NCBI GenBank assembly: GCA_963920575.1
Contig: OY986971.1
Location: 1-64,000 of the forward strand
Direction of reading: 5' to 3'
Length of the DNA: 64,000 nucleotides
Origin: Narthecium ossifragum
Lineage: Eukaryota > Streptophyta > Magnoliopsida > Dioscoreales > Nartheciaceae
Shown here: positions 39,688-52,515 of the stretch, piece by piece
Layout: each line of letters starts with the position of its first letter
Position numbering within the stretch: position 1 is the first letter of the stretch
The notes under the pieces: generated by a model
What the model was told of the DNA's origin: nothing
What the model saw: the letters and a program-made list of their open reading frames with translations, nothing else
The model's database searches: none
Position numbers and translations under genes: made by a program

Positions 39688-42331
39688 GGAGGAAAATGTT
39701 CGGATGAAAAAATAAAAAATGATTTGGAAAAGGTAAATAAAGCAGGGTAAAAAGTGAAAATTAGAGTGTAAAAAGTAAAAAGGTTAAAACCTAATCTAAT
39801 ACATTAAGTGTACATAATCCGTATATGTATATAAGGCATTAGGGAATGTAGTAATGGAAAAAAAATAAGAAGTAAAAAGTTCGGATTAAAAAATAAAAAA
39901 TCATATGGAAAAAGTAAATAAAGCAGGGTAAAAAGTGAAAACTAGAGAGTAAAAAGTGAAAAGGTTAAAACCTAATCTAATCTATTTTGTCTACATAATC
40001 CGTATAGGTATATAGGCTAATACGGAATGTAGTAATGGAATAAAAATAAGGAGGAAAATGTTCGGATGAAAAAATAAAAAATGATTTGGAAAATGTAAAT
40101 AAAGCAGGGAAAAAAGTGAAAACTGGAGAGTAAAAAGTGAAAAGGTTAAAATCTAATCTAATCTATTTAGTCTACATAATCCGTATAGTTATATAAGGCA
40201 TTAGGGAATGTAGTAATGGAAAAAAAATAAGAACTAAAAAGTTCGGATTAAATAATAAAAAATGATATGGAAAAGGTAAATAAAGCTGGGTAAAAAATGA
40301 AAACTAGAGAGTAAAAAGTGAAAAGGTTAAAACCTAATCTAATTCATTTAGTCTACATAATCCGTATAGGTATATAGGGTAATACGGAATGTAGTAATGG
40401 AAAAAAATACGAAGTAAAAAGTTCGGATTAAAAAATAAAAAATGATATGGAAAAGGTAAATAAAGCAGGGTAAAAAGTGAAAACTGGAGAGTAAAAAGTG
40501 AAAAGGTTAAAACCTAATCTAATTCATTTAGTCTACATAATCCGTATAGGTATATAAGGCATTAGGGAATGTAGTAATGGAAAAAATTAAGAACTTAAAA
40601 GTTCAGATGAAAAAATAAAAAATGATATGGAAAAGGTAAATAAAACAGGGTAAAAAGTGAAAACTAGAGAGTAAAAAGTGAAAAGCTTAAAACCTAATCT
40701 AATCTATTTTGTCTACATAATCCGTATAGGTATATAGGGTAATACGGAATGTAGTAATGGAATAAAAATAAGGAGGAAAATGTTCGGATGAAAAAATAAA
40801 AAATGATTTGGAAAACGTAAATAAAGCAGGGAAAAAAGTGAAAACTGGAGAGTAAAAAGTGAAAAGGTTAAAATCTAATCTAATCAATTTAGTCTACATA
40901 ATCCGTATAGTTATATATGGCATTAGGGAATGTAGTAATGGAAAAAAAATAAGAACTAAAAAGTTCGGATTAAAAAATAAAAAATGATATGGAAAAGGTA
41001 AATAAAGCTGGGTAAAAAATGAAAACTAGAGAGTAAAAAGTGAAAAGGTTAAAACCTAATCTAATTCATTTAGTCTACATAATCCGTATAGGTATATAGG
41101 GTAATACGGAATGTAGTAATGGAAAAAAATACGAAGTAAAAAGTTCGGATTAAAAAATAAAAAATGATATGGAAAAGGTAAATAAAGCAGGGTAAAAAGT
41201 GAAAACTGGAGAGTAAAAAGTGAAAAGGTTAAAACCTAATCTAATTCATTTAGTCTACATAATCCGTATAGGTATATAAGGCATTAGGGAATGTAGTAAT
41301 GGAAAAAATTAAGAACTTAAAAGTTCGGATGAAAAAATAAAAAATGATATGGAAATGGTAAATAAAGCAGTGTAAAAAGTGAAAATTGGAGTGTAAAAAG
41401 TGAAAAGGTTAAAACCTGATCTAATACATTTAGTGTACATAATCCGTATAAGTATATAAGGCATTAGGGAATGCAGTAATGGAAAAAAAATAAGAAGTAA
41501 AAAGTTCGGATTAAAAAATAAAAAATGATATGGAAAAGGTAAATAAAGCAGGGTTAAAAAGTGAAAACTGGAGAGTAAAAAGTGAAAAAGTTAAAACCTA
41601 ATCTAACCTATTTAGTCTACATAATCCGTATAGGTATATACGGCATTAGGGAATGTAGTAATGGAAAAAATTAAGAAGTTAAAAGTTCGGATGAAAAAAT
41701 AAAAAATGGTATGGAAAAAGTAAATAAAGCAGGGTAAAAAGTGAAAATTGGAATTTAAAAAGTAAAAAGTTTAAAACCTAATCTAATACATTTAGTGTAC
41801 ATAATCCGTATAAGTATATAAGGCATTAGGGAATGCAGTAATGGAAAAAAAAATAAGAAGTAAAAAGTTCGGATTAAAAAATAAAAAAATGATATGGAAA
41901 AGGTAAATAAAGCAGGGTAAAAAGTGAAAACTAGAGAGTAAAAAGTGAAAAGCTTAAAACCTAATCTAATCTATTTTGTCTCAATAATCCGTATAGGTAT
42001 GTAGGGTAATACGGAATGTAGTAATGGAAAAAAAATGAGGAAAATGTTCGGATGAAAAAATAAAAAATGATTTGGAAAAGGTAAATAAAGCAGGGTAAAA
42101 AGTGAAAATTGGAGAGTAAAAAATGAAAAGGTTAAATCCTAATCTAATATATTTAGTGTACATAATCCATATAGGTATATAGGGCAATACGGAATGTAGT
42201 AATGGAAAAAAATACAGAGGAAAATGTTCGGATGAAAAAATAAAAAATGATTTGGAAAAGGTAAATAAAGCAGGGTAAAAAGTTATAATTGGAGAGTAAA
42301 AACTGAAATGGTTAAAACCTAATCTAATCTA
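38722..42331 (+). repeat. HOR U copy 1 (3610 bp, 20-mer)
   Basis: It starts in the last part of T2 (segment S) and adds new monomers marked by GTATAGTTATATAAGG near 40188, AATAAAGCTGGGT near 40279, AAAGCAGTGTAAAAAG near 41366, AACCTGATCTAATAC near 41414, AATGCAGTAATGG near 41471 and 41832, and GTATGTAGGGTAATAC near 41997. The last monomer has a 3-bp deletion (AAAAATGAGGAAAATG) near 42032. The unit recurs 3610 bp later. Confidence 0.83.
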
Positions 42332-45300
42332 TTTAGTCTACATAATCCGTATAGGTATATAAGGCATTAGGGAATATAGTAATGGAAAAAAATAAGAAGT
42401 AAAAAGTTCGGTTTAAAAAATAAAAAATGATATGTAAACGTAAATAAAGCAGGGTAAAAAGTGAAAACTCGATAGTAAAAACTGAAAAGGTTAAAACCTA
42501 ATCTAATTCATTTAGTCTACATAATCCGTATAGGTATATAAGGCATTAGCGAATGTAGTAATGGAAAAAATTAAGAACTTAAAAGTTCGGATGAGAAAAT
42601 AAAAAATGATATGGAAAAGGTAAATAAAGCAGGGAAAAAAGTGAAAACTAGAGAGTAAAAAGTGAAAAGCTTAAAACCTAATCTAATCTATTTTGTCTAC
42701 ATAATCCGTATAGGTATATAGGGTAATACGGAATGTAGTAATGGAATAAAAATAAGGAGGAAAATGTTCGGATGAAAAAATTAAAAATGATTTGGAAAAG
42801 GTAAATAAAGCAGGGAAAAAAGTGAAAACTGGAGAGTAAAAAGTGAAAAGGTTAAAACCTAATCTAATCTATTTAGTCTACATAATCCGTATAGGTATAT
42901 ACGGCATTAGGGAATGTAGTAATGGAAAAAAAATAAGAAGTAAAAAGTTCGGATTAAAAAATAAAAAATGATATGGAAAAGGTAAATAAAGCCGGGTAAA
43001 AAGTGAAAACTAGAGAGTAAAAAGTGAAAAGCTTAAAACCTAATCTAATCTATTTTGTCTCAATAATCCGTATAGGTATATAGGGTAATACGGAATGTAG
43101 TAATGGAAAAAAAATAAGGAGGAAAATGTTCGGTTGAAAAAATAAAAAATGATTTGGAAAAGGTAAATAAAGCAGGGTAAAAAGTGAAAATTGGAGAGTA
43201 AAAAATGAAAAGTTTAAATCCTAATCTAATATATTTAGTGTACCTAATATATATAGGTATATAGGGCAATACGGAATGTAGTACTGGAAAAAAATACGGA
43301 GGAAAATGTTCGGATGAAAAAATAAAAAATGATTTGGAAAAGGTAAATAAAGCAGGGTAAAAAGTGAAAATTAGAGTGTAAAAAGTAAAAAGGTTAAAAC
43401 CTAATCTAATACATTAAGTGTACATAATCCGTATATGTATATAAGGCATTAGGGAATGTAGTAATGGAAAAAAAATAAGAAGTAAAAAGTTCGGATTAAA
43501 AAATAAAAAATCATATGGAAAAAGTAAATAAAGCAGGGTAAAAAGTGAAAACTAGAGAGTAAAAAGTGAAAAGGTTAAAACCTAATCTAATCTATTTTGT
43601 CTACATAATCCGTATAGGTATATAGGCTAATACGGAATGTAGTAATGGAATAAAAATAAGGAGGAAAATGTTCGGATGAAAAAATAAAAAATGATTTGGA
43701 AAATGTAAATAAAGCAGGGAAAAAAGTGAAAACTGGAGAGTAAAAAGTGAAAAGGTTAAAATCTAATCTAATCTATTTAGTCTACATAATCCGTATAGTT
43801 ATATAAGGCATTAGGGAATGTAGTAATGGAAAAAAAATAAGAACTAAAAAGTTCGGATTAAATAATAAAAAATGATATGGAAAAGGTAAATAAAGCTGGG
43901 TAAAAAATGAAAACTAGAGAGTAAAAAGTGAAAAGGTTAAAACCTAATCTAATTCATTTAGTCTACATAATCCGTATAGGTATATAGGGTAATACGGAAT
44001 GTAGTAATGGAAAAAAATACGAAGTAAAAAGTTCGGATTAAAAAATAAAAAATGATATGGAAAAGGTAAATAAAGCAGGGTAAAAAGTGAAAACTGGAGA
44101 GTAAAAAGTGAAAAGGTTAAAACCTAATCTAATTCATTTAGTCTACATAATCCGTATAGGTATATAAGGCATTAGGGAATGTAGTAATGGAAAAAATTAA
44201 GAACTTAAAAGTTCAGATGAAAAAATAAAAAATGATATGGAAAAGGTAAATAAAACAGGGTAAAAAGTGAAAACTAGAGAGTAAAAAGTGAAAAGCTTAA
44301 AACCTAATCTAATCTATTTTGTCTACATAATCCGTATAGGTATATAGGGTAATACGGAATGTAGTAATGGAATAAAAATAAGGAGGAAAATGTTCGGATG
44401 AAAAAATAAAAAATGATTTGGAAAACGTAAATAAAGCAGGGAAAAAAGTGAAAACTGGAGAGTAAAAAGTGAAAAGGTTAAAATCTAATCTAATCAATTT
44501 AGTCTACATAATCCGTATAGTTATATATGGCATTAGGGAATGTAGTAATGGAAAAAAAATAAGAACTAAAAAGTTCGGATTAAAAAATAAAAAATGATAT
44601 GGAAAAGGTAAATAAAGCTGGGTAAAAAATGAAAACTAGAGAGTAAAAAGTGAAAAGGTTAAAACCTAATCTAATTCATTTAGTCTACATAATCCGTATA
44701 GGTATATAGGGTAATACGGAATGTAGTAATGGAAAAAAATACGAAGTAAAAAGTTCGGATTAAAAAATAAAAAATGATATGGAAAAGGTAAATAAAGCAG
44801 GGTAAAAAGTGAAAACTGGAGAGTAAAAAGTGAAAAGGTTAAAACCTAATCTAATTCATTTAGTCTACATAATCCGTATAGGTATATAAGGCATTAGGGA
44901 ATGTAGTAATGGAAAAAATTAAGAACTTAAAAGTTCGGATGAAAAAATAAAAAATGATATGGAAATGGTAAATAAAGCAGTGTAAAAAGTGAAAATTGGA
45001 GTGTAAAAAGTGAAAAGGTTAAAACCTGATCTAATACATTTAGTGTACATAATCCGTATAAGTATATAAGGCATTAGGGAATGCAGTAATGGAAAAAAAA
45101 TAAGAAGTAAAAAGTTCGGATTAAAAAATAAAAAATGATATGGAAAAGGTAAATAAAGCAGGGTTAAAAAGTGAAAACTGGAGAGTAAAAAGTGAAAAAG
45201 TTAAAACCTAATCTAACCTATTTAGTCTACATAATCCGTATAGGTATATACGGCATTAGGGAATGTAGTAATGGAAAAAATTAAGAAGTTAAAAGTTCGG

Positions 45301-45941
45301 ATGAAAAAATAAAAAATGGTATGGAAAAAGTAAATAAAGCAGGGTAAAAAGTGAAAATTGGAATTTAAAAAGTAAAAAGTTTAAAACCTAATCTAATACA
45401 TTTAGTGTACATAATCCGTATAAGTATATAAGGCATTAGGGAATGCAGTAATGGAAAAAAAAATAAGAAGTAAAAAGTTCGGATTAAAAAATAAAAAAAT
45501 GATATGGAAAAGGTAAATAAAGCAGGGTAAAAAGTGAAAACTAGAGAGTAAAAAGTGAAAAGCTTAAAACCTAATCTAATCTATTTTGTCTCAATAATCC
45601 GTATAGGTATGTAGGGTAATACGGAATGTAGTAATGGAAAAAAAATGAGGAAAATGTTCGGATGAAAAAATAAAAAATGATTTGGAAAAGGTAAATAAAG
45701 CAGGGTAAAAAGTGAAAATTGGAGAGTAAAAAATGAAAAGGTTAAATCCTAATCTAATATATTTAGTGTACATAATCCATATAGGTATATAGGGCAATAC
45801 GGAATGTAGTAATGGAAAAAAATACAGAGGAAAATGTTCGGATGAAAAAATAAAAAATGATTTGGAAAAGGTAAATAAAGCAGGGTAAAAAGTTATAATT
45901 GGAGAGTAAAAACTGAAATGGTTAAAACCTAATCTAATCTA
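42332..45941 (+). repeat. HOR U copy 2 (3610 bp, 20-mer)
   Basis: It repeats U1 at +3610 bp including every marker named for U1. The match persists to about 45975, where GGAATGTAG replaces GGAATATAG. I found no clear difference from U1 by eye, so it is a very young duplication. Confidence 0.84.
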
Positions 45942-48547
45942 TTTAGTCTACATAATCCGTATAGGTATATAAGGCATTAGGGAATGTAGTAATGGAAAAA
46001 AATAAGAAGTAAAAAGTTCAGATTAAAAAAAAAAAAGTGATATGGAAAAGGTAAATAAAGCAGGGTAAAAAGTGAAAATTGGAGAGTAAAAAGTGAAAAG
46101 GTTAAAACATAATCTAATCTATTTATTCTACATAATCCGTATAGGTATATAGGGCATTAGGAAATGTAGTAATGGAAAAAAATAAGAAGTATAAAGTTCG
46201 GATTAAGAAATAAAAAATGATATGGAAAAGGTAAATAAAGCAGGGTAAAAAGTGATAACTGGAGAGTAAAAAGTGAAAAGTTTAAAACCTAATCTAATCT
46301 ATTTAGTCTACATAATCCGTATAGGTATATAAGGTAATACGGAATGTAGTAATGGAAAAAAAATAAGGAGGAAAATGTTCGGATGAACAAAAAAAATGAT
46401 TTGGAAAAGGTAAATAAAGCAGGGTAAAAAGTGAAAATTGGAGAGTAAAAAATGAAAAGGTTAAATCCTAATCTAATATATTTAGTGTACATAATCCATA
46501 TAGGTATATAGGGCAATACGGAATCTAGTAATGGAAAAAAATACGGAGGAAAATGTTCGGATGAAAAAATAAAAAATGATTTGGAAAAGGTAAATAAAGC
46601 AGGGTAAAAAGTGAAAATTAGAGTGTAAAAAGTAAAAAGGTTAAAACCTAATCTAATACATTAAGTGTACATAATCCGTATATGTATATAAGGCATTAGG
46701 GAATGTAGTAATGGAAAAAAAATAAGAAGTAAAAAGTTCGGATTAAAAAATAAAAAATCATATGGAAAAAGTAAATAAAGCAGGGTAAAAATTGAAAACT
46801 AGAGAGTAAAAAGTGAAAAGGTTAAAACCTAATCTAATCTATTTAGTCTACATAATCCGCATAGGTATATAAGGCATTAGGGAATGTAGTAATGGAAAAA
46901 AATTAGAACAAAAAACTTCGGATTAAAAAATAAAAAATGATATGAAAAATGTAAATAAAGCAGGGTAAAAAGTGAAATTTGGAGAGTAAAAAGTGAAAAA
47001 GGTTAAAACCTAATCCAATCTTTTTAGTCTACATAATCCGTATAAGTATATAAGGCATTATGGAATATAGTAATGGAAAAAAATACGAAGTAAAAAGTTC
47101 GGATTAAAAAATAAAAAATGATATGGAAAAGGTAAATAAAGCAGGGTAAAAAGTGAAAACTCGATAGTAAAAAGTGAAAAGGTTAAAACCTAATCTAATT
47201 CATTTAGTCTACATAATCCGTTTAGGTATATAAGGCATTAGGGAATGTAGTAATGGAAAAAATTAAAAACTTAAAAGTTCGGATGAAAAAATAAAAAATG
47301 ATATGGAAAAGGTAAATAAAACAGGGTAAAAAGTGAAAACTAGAGAGTAAAAAGTGAAAACCTTAAAACCTAATCTAATCTATTTTGTCTACATAATCCG
47401 TATAGGTATATAGGGTAATACGGAATGTAGTAATGGAATAAAAATAAGGAGGAAAATGTTCGGATGAAAAAATAAAAAATGATTTGGAAAAGGTAAATAA
47501 AGCAGGGAAAAAAGTGAAAACTGGAGAGTAAAAAGTGAAAAGGTTAAAACCTAATCTAATCTATTTAGTCTACATAATCCGTATAGGTATATAAGGCATT
47601 AGGGAATGTAGTAATGGAAAAAAAATAAGAAGTAAAAAGTTCGGATTAAAAAATAAAAAATGATATGGAAAAGGTAAATAAAGCAGGGTAAAAAGTGAAA
47701 ACTAGAGAGTAAAAAGTGAAAAGCTTAAAACCTAATCTAATCTATTTTGTCTCAATAATCCGTATAGGTATATAGGGTAATACGGAATGTAGTAATGGAA
47801 AAAAAATAAGGAGGAAAATGTTTGGATGAAAAAATAAAAAATGATTTGGAAAAGGTAAATAAAGCAGGGTAAAAAGTGAAACTTGGAGGGTAAAAAATGA
47901 AAAGGTTAAATCCTAATCTAATATATTTAGTGTACATAATCCATATAGGTATATAGGGCAATACGGAATGTAGTACTGGAAAAAAATACGGAGGAAAATG
48001 TTCGGATGAAAAAATAAAAAATGATTTGGAAAAGGTAAATAAAGCAGGGTAAAAAGTGAAAATTAGAGTGTAAAAAGTAAAAAGGTTAAAACCTAATCTA
48101 ATACATTAAGTGTACATAATCCGTATATGTATATAAGGCATTAGGGAATGTAGTCATGGAAAAAAAATAAGAAGTAAAAAGTTCGGATTAAAAAATAAAA
48201 AATCATATGGAAAAAGTAAATAAAGCAGGGTAAAAAGTGAAAACTAGAGAGTAAAAAGTGAAAAGGTTAAAACCTAATCTAATCTATTTAGTCTACATAA
48301 TCCGCATAGGTATATAAGGCATTAGGGAATGTAGTAATGGAAAAAAATTAGAACAAAAAAGTTCGGATTAAAAAATAAAAAATGATAAGAAAAATGTAAA
48401 TAAGCAGGGTAAAAAGTGAAATTTGGAGAGTAAATATTGAAAAAGGTTAAAACCTAATCCAATCTTTTTAGTCTACATAATCCGTATAGGTATATAAGGC
48501 ATTAGGGAATGTAGTAATGGAAAAAAATAAGAAGTAAAAAGTTCGGT
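44580..48547 (+). repeat. HOR V copy 1 (3968 bp, 22-mer)
   Basis: It combines the end of U2 with a stretch resembling X then Q (46000-48547). Markers are AATAAAGCTGGGT near 44611, a GATGAACAAAAAAAATG run near 46383, AAAACTTCGGATT near 46914, CCGTTTAGG near 47219 and GGAGGGTAAAAAATG near 47885. It repeats 3968 bp later with small indels. Confidence 0.8.
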
Positions 48548-51500
48548 TTAAAAAATAAAAAATGATATGGAAAAGGTAAATAAAGCTGGGTAAAAAATGA
48601 AAACTAGAGAGTAAAAAGTGAAAAGGTTAAAACCTAATCTAATTCATTTAGTCTACATAATCCGTATAGGTATATAGGGTAATACGGAATGTAGTAATGG
48701 AAAAAAATACGAAGTAAAAAGTTCGGATTAAAAAATAAAAAATGATATGGAAAAGGTAAATAAAGCAGGGTAAAAAGTGAAAACTGGAGAGTAAAAAGTG
48801 AAAAGGTTAAAACCTAATCTAATTCATTTAGTCTACATAATCCGTATAGGTATATAAGGCATTAGGGAATGTAGTAATGGAAAAAATTAAGAACTTAAAA
48901 GTTCGGATGAAAAAATAAAAAATGATATGGAAATGGTAAATAAAGCAGTGTAAAAAGTGAAAATTGGAGTGTAAAAAGTGAAAAGGTTAAAACCTGATCT
49001 AATACATTTAGTGTACATAATCCGTATAAGTATATAAGGCATTAGGGAATGCAGTAATGGAAAAAAAATAAGAAGTAAAAAGTTCGGATTAAAAAATAAA
49101 AAATGATATGGAAAAGGTAAATAAAGCAGGGTTAAAAAGTGAAAACTGGAGAGTAAAAAGTGAAAAAGTTAAAACCTAATCTAACCTATTTAGTCTACAT
49201 AATCCGTATAGGTATATACGGCATTAGGGAATGTAGTAATGGAAAAAATTAAGAAGTTAAAAGTTCGGATGAAAAAATAAAAAATGGTATGGAAAAAGTA
49301 AATAAAGCAGGGTAAAAAGTGAAAATTGGAATTTAAAAAGTAAAAAGTTTAAAACCTAATCTAATACATTTAGTGTACATAATCCGTATAAGTATATAAG
49401 GCATTAGGGAATGCAGTAATGGAAAAAAAAATAAGAAGTAAAAAGTTCGGATTAAAAAATAAAAAAATGATATGGAAAAGGTAAATAAAGCAGGGTAAAA
49501 AGTGAAAACTAGAGAGTAAAAAGTGAAAAGCTTAAAACCTAATCTAATCTATTTTGTCTCAATAATCCGTATAGGTATGTAGGGTAATACGGAATGTAGT
49601 AATGGAAAAAAAATGAGGAAAATGTTCGGATGAAAAAATAAAAAATGATTTGGAAAAGGTAAATAAAGCAGGGTAAAAAGTGAAAATTGGAGAGTAAAAA
49701 ATGAAAAGGTTAAATCCTAATCTAATATATTTAGTGTACATAATCCATATAGGTATATAGGGCAATACGGAATGTAGTAATGGAAAAAAATACAGAGGAA
49801 AATGTTCGGATGAAAAAATAAAAAATGATTTGGAAAAGGTAAATAAAGCAGGGTAAAAAAGTTATAATTGGAGAGTAAAAACTGAAATGGTTAAAACCTA
49901 ATCTAATCTATTTAGTCTACATAATCCGTATAGGTATATAAGGCATTAGGGAATGTAGTAATGGAAAAAAATAAGAAGTAAAAAGTTCAGATTAAAAAAT
50001 AAAAAGTGATATGGAAAAGGTAAATAAAGCAGGGTAAAAAGTGAAAATTGGAGAGTAAAAAGTGAAAAGGTTAAAACATAATCTAATCTATTTATTCTAC
50101 ATAATCCGTATAGGTATATAGGGCATTAGGAAATGTAGTAATGGAAAAAAATAAGAAGTATAAAGTTCGGATTAAGAAATAAAAAATGATATGGAAAAGG
50201 TAAATAAAGCAGGGTAAAAAGTGATAACTGGAGAGTAAAAAGTGAAAAGTTTAAAACCTAATCTAATCTATTTAGTCTACATAATCCGTATAGGTATATA
50301 AGGTAATACGGAATGTAGTAATGGAAAAAAAATAAGGAGGAAAATGTTCGGATGAAAAAAAAAATGATTTGGAAAAGGTAAATAAAGCAGGGTAAAAAGT
50401 GAAAATTGGAGAGTAAAAAATGAAAAGGTTAAATCCTAATCTAATATATTTAGTGTACATAATCCATATAGGTATATAGGGCAATACGGAATCTAGTAAT
50501 GGAAAAAAATACGGAGGAAAATGTTCGGATGAAAAAATAAAAAATGATTTGGAAAAGGTAAATAAAGCAGGGTAAAAAGTGAAAATTAGAGTGTAAAAAG
50601 TAAAAAGGTTAAAACCTAATCTAATACATTAAGTGTACATAATCCGTATATGTATATAAGGCATTAGGGAATGTAGTAATGGAAAAAAAATAAGAAGTAA
50701 AAAGTTCGGATTAAAAAATAAAAAATCATATGGAAAAAGTAAATAAAGCAGGGTAAAAATTGAAAACTAGAGAGTAAAAAGTGAAAAGGTTAAAACCTAA
50801 TCTAATCTATTTAGTCTACATAATCCGCATAGGTATATAAGGCATTAGGGAATGTAGTAATGGAAAAAAATTAGAACAAAAAAGTTCGGATTAAAAAATA
50901 AAAAATGATAAGAAAAATGTAAATAAGCAGGGTAAAAAGTGAAATTTGGAGAGTAAATATTGAAAAAGGTTAAAACCTAATCCAATCTTTTTAGTCTACA
51001 TAATCCGTATAAGTATATAAGGCATTATGGAATATAGTAATGGAAAAAAATACGAAGTAAAAAGTTCGGATTAAAAAATAAAAAATGATATGGAAAAGGT
51101 AAATAAAGCAGGGTAAAAAGTGAAAACTCGATAGTAAAAAGTGAAAAGGTTAAAACCTAATCTAATTCATTTAGTCTACATAATCCGTTTAGGTATATAA
51201 GGCATTAGGGAATGTAGTAATGGAAAAAATTAAAAACTTAAAAGTTCGGATGAAAAAATAAAAAATGATATGGAAAAGGTAAATAAAACAGGGTAAAAAG
51301 TGAAAACTAGAGAGTAAAAAGTGAAAACCTTAAAACCTAATCTAATCTATTTTGTCTACATAATCCGTATAGGTATATAGGGTAATACGGAATGTAGTAA
51401 TGGAATAAAAATAAGGAGGAAAATGTTCGGATGAAAAAATAAAAAATGATTTGGAAAAGGTAAATAAAGCAGGGAAAAAAGTGAAAACTGGAGAGTAAAA

Positions 51501-52515
51501 AGTGAAAAGGTTAAAACCTAATCTAATCTATTTAGTCTACATAATCCGTATAGGTATATAAGGCATTAGGGAATGTAGTAATGGAAAAAAAATAAGAAGT
51601 AAAAAGTTCGGATTAAAAAATAAAAAATGATATGGAAAAGGTAAATAAAGCAGGGTAAAAAGTGAAAACTAGAGAGTAAAAAGTGAAAAGCTTAAAACCT
51701 AATCTAATCTATTTTGTCTCAATAATCCGTATAGGTATATAGGGTAATACGGAATGTAGTAATGGAAAAAAAATAAGGAGGAAAATGTTCGGATGAAAAA
51801 ATAAAAAATGATTTGGAAAAGGTAAATAAAGCAGGGTAAAAAGTGAAACTTGGAGAGTAAAAAATGAAAAGGTTAAATCCTAATCTAATATATTTAGTGT
51901 ACATAATCCATATAGGTATATAGGGCAATACGGAATGTAGTACTGGAAAAAAATACGGAGGAAAATGTTCGGATGAAAAAATAAAAAATGATTTGGAAAA
52001 GGTAAATAAAGCAGGGTAAAAAGTGAAAATTAGAGTGTAAAAAGTAAAAAGGTTAAAACCTAATCTAATACATTAAGTGTACATAATCCGTATATGTATA
52101 TAAGGCATTAGGGAATGTAGTAATGGAAAAAAAATAAGAAGTAAAAAGTTCGGATTAAAAAATAAAAAATCATATGGAAAAAGTAAATAAAGCAGGGTAA
52201 AAAGTGAAAACTAGAGAGTAAAAAGTGAAAAGGTTAAAACCTAATCTAATCTATTTAGTCTACATAATCCGCATAGGTATATAAGGCATTAGGGAATGTA
52301 GTAATGGAAAAAAATTAGAACAAAAAAGTTCGGATTAAAAAATAAAAAATGATAAGAAAAATGCAAATAAGCAGGGTAAAAAGTGAAATTTGGAGAGTAA
52401 ATATTGAAAAAGGTTAAAACCTAATCCAATCTTTTTAGTATACATAATCCGTATAGGTATATAAGGCATTAGGGAATGTAGTAATGGAAAAAAATAAGAA
52501 GTAAAAAGTTCGATT
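48548..52515 (+). repeat. HOR V copy 2 (3968 bp, 22-mer)
   Basis: It follows V1 at +3968 bp (+3967 after one indel). Differences include AAAAAAGTTATAATTGG near 49855 and GATAAGAAAAATGTAAATAAGC near 50907, where V1 has GATATGAAAAATGTAAATAAAGC near 46938. The latter suggests local conversion from a Q-type monomer. Confidence 0.78.
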
